NCBI GenBank assembly: GCA_026182355.1
Contig: JAPFBL010000255.1
Span: forward strand, 868,001-932,000
Length of the DNA stretch: 64,000 nucleotides
Direction of reading: 5' to 3'
Source of the DNA: Hermatobates lingyangjiaoensis
Taxonomy: Eukaryota; Arthropoda; Insecta; Hemiptera; Hermatobatidae
The translations under genes were made by a program, and so were the position numbers. The notes below the pieces were generated by a model. It saw nothing but the letters and a program-made list of their open reading frames with translations. It searched no databases and had not been told where the DNA came from. This document shows, piece after piece, positions 1-13,782 of the stretch (its first letter is position 1; the number at the start of each line of letters is the position of its first letter).

Positions 1-3000
1 TGATTTTGTTGAATTTGAAGTTACACTGTACTGTGGAAGATTACTACTTCTATTTCTAGATGGTTAGTTCAGGGGAAGATATTTCTGCATGGTGACCTCT
101 TGACGATAAGAGTTTTTCTGCATGGTAACCCATTGACATTTTTTAACCATTCTCTGGTTATCTACAGGGAAAGTTATGGCCCAGGCGTTGGTTCTTATAT
201 ACTGGTTTCTATGAGTTGTTTGGGGGAAGATAAATGATTAGTTTTGATAATGATCAATGGAAGAAATGTCTGTTATTGTTAGATCATTACATGTTATATG
301 CAAGGATAATATGTCACTATTATCATATTTCCGAACAAAAACAGCCTCACTATCTTTAATTTAACTTTTTTTACGTTGTCCTTGAAGACTTGTGTAAAGG
401 TTTAAGTAGTCGTTTGGTACATTTTTTTTTTTTGATATAAGGGATCTTCGATCCATTCTTCTGTATATTTAGTAATATTAGGTTGAATACATAGCGCTAT
501 TGGAGTTAGAATCAAGCGAGAATTATATAAAGTGCTTAAAGTATTGTAGACGCCTGCATGTGTGCAATCTTAGGACTTTACCCTGGACTCATAATACTCT
601 GGTTGTCCCCTTTAAGGGTAATATGCTATCACTCTAGGATTCAGAACTCCCACGAAGAACTCCCACCAGCATTATAGCTGTCACCAGCAAGTAGGACTGA
701 TCCCTGCCTACTTGATAGAGACTGCTGTGCTTTATGTCACCGATCTCTGGACATATAGGAGGAGATAATCGCACAGTGACAGTTGAAACCCAATCACAAG
801 TTGAAAAACACCATAATATCTACCCAAACTTGTGTTTGGAACCGCAGCCACAGTGAAGATAACACTAAATTAAGGGCTCCGTCATCAAAGTGGCCATGAC
901 AGTATTCGTGATAGCAAAACCTTTTAGTTTATATTAAAGGTGGATCGGGTGATCCACCTGACCTACCACCAAACTGGTGGAATGGTGCTTTTAATTTCTG
1001 CCTAATGGAGGAATGGTTTCGTCGTTTATTTTCGCTTGCCTTCTAAATTTAGCCGAGAGAATTATCTCATTCGAGGAGATAGGCCCTTGGAATCAGAGAG
1101 TTCTCCAATTTGTCCGGGAGGGGGGGTTAAGTCTCATTTTGAACAGATCGTGAGTCCTGTTAAAAATTTTAATTTTCTGTGGTTTTACAGTTAAAAAGAT
1201 CTGGTTTCAATTTTTATGTTAGGGTGGGTATAAAGTGTTATTATTTTAAGGTTTGACCGTTCCATTGATCCTGATAATTTGTGTTTGTTTATAAATGTTT
1301 GCAACTTTTTTTAAACTTTCATTTTATTTTCTGTTGTATTTTTGTCTTCAAAAAACTATTGTGTTAAAGTATTCAAACACTTTTTTTATAGATATAAAAA
1401 AAGAAGATTTTTTTATGGTATTAACGATAGTTTTCAAATTACAATCATAATGGAATCTAATGAAACTTAAAACATTTTTTCTGTTAATAATGTTTCTGTT
1501 TCTTAAAAAAAAGTAATAATGATTTACATATTATACGCTCAATAAACAAAACAGTGGGAAAATTCTTATGAAATGTTACCCTCATAACCCCTGACAAAAG
1601 ATTTATAAATTATAATATTACCTAGTCAGCTATGCAAATGCAATGTATTTAGCTTCATATTCGAAAGTCTCGATGATGAAGATAATCTAGGAAAAAAAAT
1701 AATGAAAACTATGGGATTTTTGAAAATGTATTCCCCATTAAGTTTCATATGGCGTAAAATTTTAATGATATTTCTTTGTTGATTTCATTTATGTGTATAC
1801 GGTCAATCTATTTTCATTTTAATTATCAAATTTATAATTTCAATAGCTGCATCGAGATAGATATATTCCCCCTTGTCGTGTTATTTTTTCACTTTGTTTG
1901 ACTGCCTCTCAAATGATTATTGATTTTTAAACTGCTATTTGATAATAGTACTTCTTTTAATATTCACTTCTGTGTAATAGTGAATGTTTTATTTGCTATC
2001 GGCAATCTTCAGATTCGATCAATACAATGCTGTTTTCACTGTATTTCAGTCGACTAATTTCTCTTACACAAATTCCCTCTTAGTAATCAATCCTTCCCCC
2101 ATGATGTTATATGTTCTCTTCAATTTGGTCTCTGCGCGCAGCTGGCTTCCTTTTATTGTTTCTTCTAGTTAAAAATTAATTAATTAAATCTCTTTTTAGA
2201 ATGACCTTGTTGTTTTTCGATATCTATTTTACTCTATGAATATTTTCCGTTGTAATGATGTTTAGGTTGCTTGTTAGTTTTGTTGATTAAATTATCTGTT
2301 ATACGAAAGATGTTAAAATATTTAAATATATTCTTAGAAGGAGTGTGACAATATTTTTTTGTCACGTTATTGGTTACAGTTTCATTTTTCTATTGTGATA
2401 TTTCTTAATTCATATTTTTCAAGATCGTATTGCTCTTTTTTTTCGAGTTTTGTTATTCTTGGTATTTTGCCTCTCTCAAAATGCTATTTTCTGTTTTTTT
2501 TTTAAACGAAGAAGCCATACTTATTGAAAATACAGCTTCTTCCTGTGGAATATTATGAAGGTAATTCCGTTTACATATTACACAGTTTAATCATACCTTG
2601 ACCACTCATTTTTAAAAGTTCTTTAAATTCTCTGTTTTCTTAATCTGCACTATAAAAATTGGTATTCCCCCAGGGAGAGTCTTCAGTATTTTTCTTTACA
2701 TTCCTTTCACTACTGAATAAACCTTTGTCTCTAACGACAGATAAAATCCTGCTTACTATATTGCTGGTTAAAAATAAAGAATATTATAATAGTAACACAT
2801 TGAAAATATACACACATAACGCTTTCATTACATCTCCCGGTAATTTTCCTTCGTTATTCTTGAATGGTGCCCTCTTTCCACAACCCATGTATACTGTGGT
2901 TACAAGAATTGTGGATTGTGGATTACATGAACGTATCCTGCATTAAGATGATTCTTAACAATTCATCCTTATTTATATTACTACTTCCTAAGTTATGTAA

Positions 3001-5163
3001 GCAGACTTGAGGGTTTGGTGGTTAACTGTCCTTATTAAAATGAATTTGGAATTATGGACTCCAAATGTGGAGTGCAACCAAATAGAAATTTCATTTATAC
3101 ACTTTGCAAAAATGTCAAGATATTTCAAATAATACTTATAAATGTAAAATAAATCTTATGTATACGCTTATTTTGAAAAACTAACCATATGTTTTTTTTA
3201 ATCGTTATGTACATTATTTCAAAATAGATGTTTCATTTTTTCAGTCAATTTCTATCCGTAGAATTTTTATAAGATGAAATTTACATAATTATTTACTTTG
3301 CTGTTAGATCAGTTTGTTTTAAATCCTTAACTAATTACTACACCTTTCAGAAATAAAGGACTTAGACTTTCATGTAAGAGACAATGTATAGAACTATGCT
3401 TTGGGTTTATCACCTTTTCAACAGTCTACCATTTGCCCTTACGGCATTTGAAATAAGCTGAAACCATGTTTATAAAATATACTTTATTTTGTTCGTTTCT
3501 GAGGTCCAGAAGTTGTTAATATTCTCCAGAATGACGATTATCATATTTCTCTCTGTCTCATAACAGAATAACTGTTACTCAGCAATCAGTAATTATGAAT
3601 AATTATTTACTCATAATTATAACCAGGCATCACCTGGTCGAAAATAAACACATAAACTACAGCTTTTAACTCTTGAGTACCAAAGAACGTATGAGTCCCA
3701 TACTTTCTAATGAACTCCTCATTAAACTGAAACAATTCAATAGAAGCCGAATTTATATTAAGCCACTCAATACATCACTGACATTGTACAAACAAAACGT
3801 CTTTAATGGACTCCATTAGTGTTGATGTCTTTATGATTATTTTAATGATAAACCTTGCATATCTTCTGGAATTAGTTAGTATTGTTTTGTAGTAAGTAAC
3901 TGAAAAAAAAGCTAAGGCTGAATTTTATTGGATTTAGGTTTCTCATTAAATATACATTTCACTATCATTTAAACTGCCAATTAAACTATATCCGAAAGAT
4001 TAAAATTTAATGTCATTTTGTACAATTAACTCTGTGGCATGAAGACAATTAGACTATTGATATAAAGTAATATTTCTGGAATTAACAAGCCATTTTAAAA
4101 AATATTAAAAAAAAATAAACTTACTTGCTTGCAGTCCTTAGTATCCTGGTTGGACTAGACATCTCTATCTACGAATTACAATGGTGTAGTGTGATTTATA
4201 ATTTAAAATGTGAACTTGATTTTTGAATATTAGGCATTCGTTTGTTGAATTACTAAGTAATTCGTTAATACGCTCCATTATGAGTGATAAATTACATTTT
4301 TAAGGTAGTAACTGCTTTAGATTTCCATTGAAGATAGGTATATTTTAAATGACGCACATATAATATACCCGTTTCTTAAATGTGAAACTGATCTCACTCT
4401 ATTTTAGGCATAAGTAAATTTGTGAGCGATATAATTGTATTCATTATTGAACCCACTTTCAATATCAATGTTCTTACTGAAGACTTATAGTAAATATATA
4501 AGTACAGTGGTTACCTCTTCTATGGAAACCTCTTCTTACGAAATTTACCTATTACGAAAGGCCAAATTACAAAGTATGCGATCGTTTCCTCAGCTTCCAG
4601 AAGTAAACATACTTCTAAAATATAGTTTTTTTCCCTTCGCATTTTCCCAAGATCTCAGGATTTCTTTATAACATAAATAGCTTCGTTTTATCTTGTTTGA
4701 GAATACCTCTCTCTAATGGTTATTGCATTGGCCAACCCCTACCCTCCAGCATGATCCGGGCATTCCCTCAGACAAGAAGAACTTCTCTCAGACGAAAGCA
4801 GTAAAAACAAATGAAAAATAAAGTAAAAAAAAATAATGTAAATTAGAAATGTACAAAAAAATGTGATAAAAGTTCTGAAGTTAAAACAAATATGAATAAA
4901 AGTTCTAAAAAGTTAACAAAATAATCTTCTATTCACTTCATAATATTAATTAAAGTTTAAAGTAAGCAGTTTGCGTGGTTCGTGGAGTAAATTGTGTACG
5001 TTTTGAAGTTAGGAACGTTGGTCTCCTCCTACTCTGTACCCCCGCCATCATACCCTCCCGTTCACCCTCTCAGTCGCTTAAATCCAAAAGAAAATTACTT
5101 TGCATGTTATTATTATTATTGACTTTAGTAATTTATCTATATACATATTACAGTTATAGATAA
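1..5163. other. AT-rich stretch without recognised gene
   Basis: I see no supported gene here. Open frames are short, in low-complexity sequence, and resemble no family I know. A less AT-rich pocket lies at about 640-1110, without an open frame or RNA-gene signature. A-rich sequence occupies about 4795-4960. This is the region downstream of the transporter gene, which is transcribed towards it. Confidence 0.6.
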
Positions 5164-5395
5164 AAAGATTTCACATAAACACGTGGAATAACAATCAATG
5201 ATCAAACCACAATATGAAAGTGGGAAAACTAGACAAGATCTTTCAATCGTAATAAGTGGTCTTCGTCATAGTCAAAAAAACCCAACTGGATTTTTGGGTT
5301 TTTGACTCTGACGAAGACCGCTTGTTACGGTTGAAAGATCTTAGTTCTGTTTTCCCATTTTCATTTTGTGGTTTGCTCATTGATTACAGTTATAT
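5164..5395. repeat. Family A inverted-repeat element, copy A1
   Basis: Two arms, about 5164-5285 and 5294-5386, are imperfect reverse complements with an 8-bp spacer. The right arm reads CTGACGA (5308-5314), a short stem ACCG/CGGT, then GAAA (5333-5336), which resembles a hammerhead ribozyme core. The left arm has the same block inverted but with the first base of CTGACGA changed. The outer ends contain CACGTG, like the other A copies. I infer a non-autonomous element related to Penelope-like elements. Confidence 0.75.
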
Positions 5396-5797
5396 AACTG
5401 TAACAATGAATATATTGGTTATTACATATACTTGTTATTTTAATTTATCAAGCGCATTTTTGGGGTGGGAATTGGGGGCCTGGAACACATTAGTCTGTTT
5501 ACATGTAGATAGCGATTCATCTTACTAAAAACTCATCTAATGAAACCGCTTCCTGAACGAATTAATTTCTTGTGAAGAGTTAAGACTGTATTTGTATTAA
5601 GCTTGAAGCTTTTCTCTTATCAATTAGTTTTGCTTAAACTACACTGTATATATGAAATTTAGTGATTAATCTAAGAGTATGACGATTTGCGAATTGCTTC
5701 ATTTTATTTTACTTCACTCCTCAATCTGTGTTGACATATGACAAGTCACGAAGTATTTGTTATGAAAGTTGGGACAATAAGAATAACATTTTATGCC
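5396..5797. other. Spacer without recognised feature
   Basis: AT-rich sequence between repeat A1 and the polyadenylation signal of the transporter gene. Open frames over it extend out of the repeat and show no protein similarity that I recognise. Confidence 0.5.
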
Positions 5798-5803
5798 TTT
5801 ATT
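5798..5803 (-). terminator. Polyadenylation signal of the transporter gene
   Basis: The plus strand reads TTTATT, which is AATAAA on the minus strand, 138 bases beyond the transporter stop codon. It is the nearest clear signal downstream. It predicts a 3' untranslated region of roughly 150-160 bases. Confidence 0.6.
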
Positions 5804-5940
5804 AAAAAAAAAAATATATTAACAATATGATGTTATATAAACAATTAAAGAGCCATTAATTTTTAAACATATAAATTTTGTAAACAGGAATTTTAAGTAA
5901 TTATTTCATTCGTGTTTTATAAAATACTGTTGACAAAATG

Positions 5941-7286
5941 TCAATTATCGGATTTTTGTTCATTTTTTACTTTTTTCTTATTCAAAATCTCTTGAATTTC
6001 GTCGAATGATTTTCCTTTTGTTTCGAATACAAATAGAAAGATAAATAATGTTGCAATTAGACAAGAACCCGTAAATATAGCATACATGGTGTATAGTCCA
6101 TAATTTTCTGAAACCGCTTGAAACATTTTGTTGATACTGAATGATGTGGCTGCTAGTAGAATTGCTGAAATTGAACCGGCATAACTTTTGACGTTCAGTG
6201 GAAACAATTCTCCGACAAGGGTGGATGGTAGGAATCCTATTCCTAAGGAGTATGTTATTCCAAAGATGATGAGGCAGGCGTAGGGTATCCAGCGATAGTT
6301 GGTCATGTCATGGCTGGTCTCCTTATCAAAGTAGTAGAACAGTCCTGCTACTCCCATGACAACAGCACTGGACAGTGTGGAAATTATCAGAAGTGGTTTT
6401 CTGCCAAGGTTGTCTACGAGGGGAGTGGCTACGTAGTTAGCTATGGCCAATATGACGCTGAAGAATATCATATAAATGCTGGGAGAAACGCCCCCTCCAG
6501 TGCTTGGCATGATGCTAGTACTGTATGCCAAGGTGGGACTTATTCCGCTCAGCCGCTGGAAGATGGCTAGCAGAGAAATGATGATAAGCGCTTTTCTGTT
6601 TCCCTTAGTGAGGAAGAGGTCTATAAAACGTGCTTTATTTGCCATGTCCTTTTCCACATTTTTTGAAATAATTTTAAATTCGGAAGACACAGATTCAGTC
6701 TTGGCCCACCTAAACTTAGCGAGTGATTTAATCGCTGCTTGTTGCTTACCTTTCATCGTCAAGTAATAAGGTGATTCTGGTATGAACCAAAAAGTCACTG
6801 CAAAAAGTATGGGTGGTATTAAATTGAGGAGATTAAGTGCATTGTAACTGATGAACGGTCCTAGTACATAATCGTACACTGATCCGATATAAAGGAACCC
6901 TGTAAACATTGTACTTATAGCTCCTCGAATTTCTTTGTTGGCTACTTCGGCCAGAAATATAGGAACAACGGCAAAAGCAACCCCTTTTCCTAGTCCAGCG
7001 AGTATACGGGCAGTGTAGAGGTAGCCAACATGATTGCCGAATATAGTACAGACAGAGGCAATAATGTAAAGCGCAGCCGTGATGAGGAGTGTTGGCTTAC
7101 GGCCCATGATGTCCATGAGGTAACTGGAAGGAATAGGGCTGAGGACGTTGCCGAGGTCCATGAGGGAGACCAGAGTGGTGACTTGGGAGGAGGTGAGCTT
7201 GAGGGAGAGTTGGCCGTCGGTGAGGGGCTTGATGGTGGGAGATGGCCAGGCCAGCCAGACCCCGGCCACCATCGCGCTCAGGGAGG
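5941..7286 (-). CDS. Tret1-like: Tret1-like facilitated sugar (trehalose) transporter, last coding exon
   Basis: This exon encodes all but 31 residues of an MFS sugar transporter with about 12 membrane segments, expected in the plasma membrane and moving trehalose or hexoses by facilitated diffusion. In the joined 479-residue protein the family signatures are: MDIMGRK at about 89-95, RILAGLGKG 125-133, EVANKEIRG 145-153, PESPYYL 201-207, QRLSG 275-279, DNLGRK 323-328, GELFP 390-394 and ETKGKS 453-458. The exon start at 7286 follows GTTGTTGTTTCAG, a good acceptor. An ATG at 7303-7305 opens the frame earlier, but it lies in this acceptor tract and would replace the conserved N-terminal segment with MKVVVS. 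The first 200 bp of the exon are much richer in GC than the rest. The sugar transported cannot be read from the sequence. Confidence 0.95.
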
Positions 7287-7299
7287 CTGAAACAACAAC
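7287..7299 (-). other. Splice acceptor of the giant intron
   Basis: On the minus strand the intron ends GTTGTTGTTTCAG. A possible branch point, TGTAATG, lies about 15-20 bases upstream. The acceptor is phase 1: the last exon begins CC and needs one G from the preceding exon to make an alanine codon. The donor at 44468 supplies that G. Confidence 0.8.
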
Positions 7300-9069
7300 C
7301 TTCATTACACCACATCACCCAGCAATCTTGTATAAGAGACACAGTACTCTTGTATAAACTAATGACGAACTCAAACAAATTCAAAATAGAATAACACATC
7401 CTATTTAATAATAATATGAGCTAATAAAATGCATGATCAAACTTAATGATTTTTTTTTGTGTGTAACGAGTGCAATTTAATTTCACTATAAGTCAATACA
7501 AATAGAATTTGTAGAATAGTACTCGTACTTTGAATGTTATGAATTATTGCACTAGTTTCCAACATATGGCATATGGTTACTGGTTAATTGTACGCAAAGA
7601 ATAAAAAAAATGTGCAGAATTAAATGATTTAAAACGATAAGCTGTATTTTATATATGATATTGTTTTTGTGTGATCCAAAAACATTATTACAATTAATCA
7701 AAGCTGACATCAATACATACTGATGAGAATAGAAAATCAAGGAAAAAATATTCTCTGCATTAGGAGTACACTTCTAACCTTACTCTCTTAGCGCTGCAAT
7801 CCTCCAAACCACTTGTGTCGACGCCGCTTCGGGGAAGCTGTCTGTCGCTTCTTGTCGTCATGTACAAGTTACAAGTGTTATTGCTTGTGATTGCTCATCT
7901 TTGCTTATTCAACTATTTATTCGAAATATTGATCAACTTTTAAATATTAATATTAATATAAATGTTAATATAATTATAATAATTAATATAAATATAAATA
8001 TTAATATTAATATAAAAGCTATAATTAATAGCTTTTAATTAAATAATAATTATCTCAACTTTATTTCGGTCCTGTAAATATGCTTTAGTAAAAGTCAATA
8101 TAGTAAAACAGATATGATAAAGCAGAAGATAATAAACATACAGCATATTATAATTGTGATTCCGCACAAAAAATCTTAACCCTAGTTTTCGAATTGAAGA
8201 AGGTTCTTTTACGAAAAAAAAGACTGCATTTTGGTCACTGGATAGTATAAAATAGCAAAGATTAATTTGTCCTTCCTTATTTCCGATGATTTAACCGCGA
8301 CTTCTCATAACATGACATGTCGACTTGTAAGTACAATATTCACAGCATTATTAATAAGGAACTTCGAATAGTAAACTACAATTAAGCATTATTGATGCAA
8401 CATTGTTGCCCTAATATAATTGAATTCTTTGAATTAATATTAGAGTACATACGGTTATTTATGTGGATTATATTCATATTGATTATACAGCATACATTTT
8501 GAGATTTTCGGTTTATCTTTGAGGACACTAGTCCTGGGTATTTTGTCAAAAGAATACTGAGAAGGGATAGCGTTGGGACTCTATTTCCTTTCCACCTGAA
8601 TTTTCATGAGTGGCGAGTATATATATAAAACCTGTGATCGGCCAAGTGCTCCCTATATTTCAGTAACCAGACCCAGCTTTATTTGTACATTGTTCCTTCA
8701 TGTGGATAACTATACAAATGTTCCTTATTTATCATTACTTCTCTAAACTAATTTTTTTTTATACTGTAAATTCGAATAATTACTGGGGAAATTATTATAC
8801 AAAAAAAAATATGAAAGATACAAAAAATGTTTGTAAAAAATGCAAACACATATTTTAAAGTTGATAGCGTGAACTATTACTTTTTTTAAAGTCCTTAATT
8901 TATTAAAAACTGGTTCAACACCCGTCAACTCGTCGGGATAATATAGCCTTTTAATAAACGGGATAATGATAAATTACCTTTTATGGTTATGATAATAACC
9001 TATTGTTACGTATACTTATATATATTTACATATCACAATCCTGAAACCATAATAACAAAGAGGAAAAAA
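7300..9069. other. Intronic AT-rich sequence
   Basis: No gene is seen. About 7944-8040 is low-complexity TTAATATTAATA-like sequence. Other open frames are short and without recognisable similarity. Confidence 0.5.
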
Positions 9070-9234
9070 AGAGTAAGATCTTATTGTGGTTTGAGCATTG
9101 ATTGTTGTTTCACGTGTTTATTGTGATATCTTTAAACCGTAACAAGTGGTCTTCGTCAGAGTCAAAAACCCAACTAAAACACAAGATGCAGAGACATCAT
9201 GGTGATTGTAGTTTCACGTGTTTATTGTGAAATC

Positions 9235-9236
<2 letters not shown>
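9070..9236. repeat. Family A element, rearranged copy A2
   Basis: Family A segments occur in abnormal order: an outer end with CACGTG, then the block GGTCTTCGTCAGAGTC (inverted CTGACGA core, about 9149-9164), then a second outer end at about 9206-9232. The GAAA part is changed to TAAA in the inverted core. The copy ends directly at a (TA)n tract. Confidence 0.65.

Positions 9237-9270
<34 letters not shown>
9236..9270. repeat. (TA)n junction
   Basis: About 35 bp of uninterrupted TA joins the end of element A2 to the start of element B1. Confidence 0.9.
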
Positions 9271-9273
<3 letters not shown>

Positions 9274-9488
9274 CAATATAGACAAAGAAACATAGAGAAA
9301 TCAAAAGAACACACTTACAGTCTCTAATTTTCGGTTTGAACCGTCTTCAGGAGAGATAAGAGAGGGAAACCAAGTGCACTGGTTCAGAGACCATAACTGT
9401 AAGTGTGTTCTTTTGATTTCTCTATGTTTCTTTGTCTATATTGAACTATATTTGTCCGTTTTGGATCGTATTTCCAACGAAAAAGTGT
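9271..9488. repeat. Family B inverted-repeat element, copy B1
   Basis: The arms 9271-9320 and 9397-9446 are exact reverse complements over 50 bp. On the minus strand, CTGAAGA (9350-9344), a stem GGTT/AACC and GAAA (9332-9329) form a hammerhead-like core inside the arm. The tail after 9446 contains TTTGTCCGTTTTGGAT, shared with other B copies. (TA)n tracts lie on both sides. Confidence 0.8.
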
Positions 9489-9620
9489 ATATATATATAT
9501 ATATATATTAAAATTACGGTCCTCGATCATTTCGGCTGTTTTGCCGAATTCAGGAGAGGAGAAAAGGGAAAAGAAGGAGGAACACAGGAATGGAGATGCG
9601 AATGCGTCCATTGATTGATA

Positions 9621-9657
<37 letters not shown>

Positions 9658-9675
9658 ATTTCAATATCTCTTGGG

Positions 9676-9720
<45 letters not shown>

Positions 9721-9726
9721 ATATAT
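9489..9726. repeat. (TA)n cluster with a small hammerhead-like block
   Basis: Three TA tracts occur at 9489-9509, 9625-9654 and 9677-9726. Between the first two, on the minus strand at about 9555-9530, are CTGAATTCGGC, a loop, then GCCGAAAT. This has the same layout as the other hammerhead-like blocks but a damaged CTGANGA box. Open frames here that read as repeated Tyr-Ile are only translations of TA repeats. Confidence 0.7.
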
Positions 9727-10849
9727 GTTGTTTTTTGTTGAGATTAACAGATTGAGAAATATACACATGGTCAGCAAAATATCCAATTTCCCAAAACGTA
9801 GAGTATTGTTTACCGAACTCATTAGAATTAGTGTTAACATTGGAAAGCTGACCTCTAATTTGTGTCATTTTTGTTCTTTTATGATTTTTACTTATGTTAT
9901 GGAATATACATTTTTCTTCATGACAGAATATTTGTATAAATATTCAATTATGCAGTGGATAGATACTGCTTATTTCTATCTTTGTCTCCAGCCCTATCAG
10001 TGTGAGTTCAATATTCATTGAGGTTTGTTTTGGGTAATGTGAAATTCTAGAAGAAAGCCTTTAGGATTTGGTTATATTTAAAGATAGGATTTAGCACTTG
10101 TGTTCTCTTGGAAAGACAAAGCGTGTTCAGGTATGTCGCTTGTTGACCCTGCTGAATGGTACTCTCCGTATCTACTATTGCCATATGTATTTACTTATTT
10201 TATGTTACAGTATGTCCTGCTATGTCTATGACCTCACAAAAGGGATCAAGAGCTGTTTTTATTTTTATTATTACATAACAAGAGACAACTAAGGTATTTA
10301 TAAGAATAATTCAAAGAAGTAAAATTCGTTTGAAGGAATATAGCAAAATGAAACTGAGAAAGAGCATCCGGATGAATGCTAATTGGCTCTGCTTGCTAAT
10401 TGGGTTCTATTTCTTTAAGTACTTTTAGAGTTGAAAATATGATTCTTATCTTTCCTATGCTTCACTTTGACATGAAATACATCATTATGTTACATGCAAT
10501 GATGAAACTGAAATTAAATTTGATTTCTGAAACAGGTTAATTAAAAATTTAAAACACACACAATCTAAATTGATTGCAAAATTTTTTAAATTCTCATTCT
10601 GTACCTATTTTTTTAGAGTCAATGAATGCTTTAAAGTCTTTTTTTTTTATTTTCAAATGGTTGAAAAACTTTCTCCTTTGCTTATATGCTAAGCAATTGA
10701 GATATCATTCTTACTGATACTACTGCAATATAATTACTCGCGTTGACATTAAAAATAATGGATACCTGACTTTTCAAACCTGCATGTAAAAATGTAAACA
10801 ATAACCAAAATTGTAGTAGTAAGAGTGCTAATTATATAAAAAACGTGTT
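9727..10849. other. Intronic sequence without recognised feature
   Basis: Two open frames of about 60-115 codons start near 9671 and 10098, but they begin in repeats or lack similarity to known proteins. I do not call them genes. Confidence 0.5.
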
Positions 10850-10905
10850 GTAGTCCTGAAGATGACATAAATATATGTTCAAACGTCTTTGTATATTGTC
10901 GTTGA
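10850..10905 (+). repeat. Decayed Penelope-type ribozyme block
   Basis: CTGAAGATGACAT at 10856 is followed by ATGTTCAAACG. The two halves pair as ACAT/ATGT. This is the usual PLE-end layout with the G of GAAA lost. It lies about 250 bp upstream of a decayed PLE endonuclease. Confidence 0.5.
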
Positions 10906-11151
10906 CCATAACGAATGCTTGGAGGCATTTTGTAGGTTTTAGAGCAGTAAATAGTGAAGTCTTATCAATAGTCAGAAGACTCAACACCATAACCTCTGAA
11001 GCATTGTTATAAATATAGACTTGATCCTAAACGGACAAAAAATATTCAAAAGAAACTAAGGAAGCAGTCATATAGTCTAATAGTCCTGTTCCTTCCTTTA
11101 CTTGCTTCCTCAGCAATAACACCCTACTCTATTTCTCACAAGGTCCCTTGT

Positions 11152-11429
11152 ACCTCTGGTAACTTAATTTATCGTTTACTCTGTGGATGATTTATTGTGA
11201 GTTTAGCTTCCACCAAGCTACTAAGCTTGCGTATGAAGGTACGTATCACAAGTCATCCGTTGGCAAGCGCAGTGACCCTCACGTTGAAATTCATGCCAGT
11301 TCTCAAGGACTCAGTTTCAATAACTGTTTCCAGTTATTACAACCCAATTCGTGCGTTGTTAATCACATTCTGATAATGACTGGTGAAAAGTCCAAAGGTA
11401 TCGACTTTTGCAAATATTTGTATGGGTAG
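11152..11429 (+). pseudogene. Decayed Penelope-like GIY-YIG endonuclease fragment
   Basis: Translation from 11152 gives IYRL, then a Cys-Gly followed by an in-frame TGA (11188-11190), then STKL. After a frameshift near 11218 the next frame gives SSVGKR, EIHA and LSFNNCF. These match, in order, the intact copy at 16222-16836 (VYRL, STKL, ASVGQR, AIHA, LSFNDCF). At least one stop and one frameshift show that it is dead. The reverse transcriptase part is absent. Confidence 0.8.
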
Positions 11430-13624
11430 AATAATGAGAGCTATTTCGAAAGAATGTGGTCCTAGCCTAAGGAGGTATTAGCCAGTACGGTTGTTTCTTC
11501 AATAATAAAATGTATATAACGTTAGTAGTACGTTGTTTATATGTTAATTTTAGGAGTACCAAGAGCCAGTGTTCTATCCATTACTAATAAATCAGTTTGA
11601 TAACTGAAAGGTAGTTGGCAAACCCATCAAGTTCGTACATCCTAGTGTAATATTGATTCTGTCAGGCATTATACTTTAACTCTCTTCGAGAAAATATTAT
11701 TTAAACTTCGGTTTTAATTTCTTTTTATTTTATCTTTTAAATTGTACTTGTTGAAAACACTATATTGCCTTATAAAATTGTTTGTCTTTAGTAATAAAAG
11801 GTACTTTAAAGAGTTATTTAATATTTAGATTATTGATATAAGGAAAATGTTTTTAGTGTTTATTCTGTTGACATAACTCATTTATCTTTAGTTATTCTCA
11901 TACAATGAAAAGTAAGATGATATTAAAAGTTTCAGTCCAATGGAGTTTTTTTTATCTTTTCATTCTTTCTTGAATAATTGTATCAGAAAGAAAAACAAAC
12001 TGCTACATTTACCACAATCCAACTGTCGTTTTGTTTGGTGGCTCTTATTTTTTTGTCCCGGAATAAATTTAATATTATTTCTTATAGAATGTGTAGTTCG
12101 TATTATGGCATTTACATTCTAAACAGTACTTCAAGTCAATTAAATTTCTGGACTTAATTTTGAGCTTGTGGATGCCACAACATTTCAGCGCTACAGAGTG
12201 ATTCTGAGATGTTCACGTTTCGACTATATCGAGTTTCGAGATATAGTTATGACTATATCTTTAGTACTCCACGGATCGCACCGACTGCATTTCATTTATT
12301 TTTCAGTGTATACTGAAATTGAAAGTAAAACATTCCACATGGTTGAATTTATTTTGCCATACAATAAAACATTTCTTACGGAAAGTTTGATGCACCATAT
12401 AGGGCTTGACTTCCCGGTCAGTTTCGTATTCTGTGTTTCGTATCCATTGTATTGAAGCTTTCCCCCAATCTGTTGATACTTTATACGTTACGAATACTCT
12501 TTGAAAGGTTGGGAAGTATTTATGTGTTTATTAGTATTGTAACGAGGCTTTACCAGAAGGGTCTCATTATTCAGTTTGACGTATCTTTACACATACACAA
12601 ATGTAGGTGTCAGAAGAGTATTGCGACCATTAAACTACAGTGAGTATATTATGAGGATAAGAAAATTCAGCTGAATTAAATACATGGAATATTGTCTTTA
12701 TAAATCTGAAAAGTGTGATAATATAATTAGCAACAACAAAGCTAGTATGTTAATAACAAAAATAATATTATTGAATAAAATAATTCCAATTTATTAATAA
12801 TAATAGTAAACGAACACCTAGTTTCAATTTTGAGTCTAAAGGCCAGTCAATGCAATGAATCCCGGTCAAAGTCAAGGCGAAGCAGACAATATCAGTACGT
12901 AGGGTTATGACAACCTCGTTTGGGATTTTCATAGAGGCTTGTTAGTCGAGTTTATTCAGCAAGGGACAACAATAATTGGAGCCGCTTACTGCGCTACTTT
13001 GACTAAACTTGGAAGTGCGATGCAGAGTAAGTGACTTGACTTTCGTCTGGAGGTCTGTTACTGAAGGCAACGCCAGACCTCATTCTGTCATCCAAGCCAA
13101 AATCTGATCAGATCATTTGTATGTGAACGGATTGATCGTCCTCTACTATACAGTTTAGACTACAAGTCGAGCGGTTTTCACTTGCTCCCCGTCTAATGTA
13201 GATTCTCGACGGCAAGCGCTTCACCACAGGCAGCGATGAGAGAAGCAATTGGAGACTAGTTAAGATTGGTGCAAGACTTCAATAGTGTTGAAATATAAAA
13301 ACTTGTCGAACATTTAACACATTCTTAGTTAAATGAAAATTAAATAACAAAAAAGAATTAAGTAACAAAATAACTTTGATAGTTAATTTTGAGAAAATCA
13401 GACCTCTCTTTATGAATAACTCTTCTATATTCTAAAATCACATGAACCAGGCTACATGGAAAAATAAGCTGGATTTTTATATTACTCGTACGTACTTCGT
13501 AATGACGTCATACGCATGAATTTTAAATTCTATATTCAAGTTATAACGGGTCGTACTCCCCTATTTGGCTAGTAGTGATCCAAATCGGTAGTTATGTCGC
13601 TATGTACAGATATATGTCATATAT
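11430..13624. other. Intronic sequence with a GC-richer pocket
   Basis: No gene is supported. About 12840-13260 is clearly less AT-rich than its surroundings and lacks a long open frame. It might be a regulatory element or an old repeat, but I cannot assign it. Confidence 0.4.
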
Positions 13625-13782
13625 ATATAGTTGACTGTCGTCCCTCCGTCAATTCATTTCTTCTCCTGAGGACGACTGCCATAACGGTCGAAATATTGAA
13701 AAGTGAGTCTTTATGTTTCTTTCTATGTGTCACAGTTTATTTTAAGTGTAATCCGTCCTACCTGACTGCATTTCATTTATCT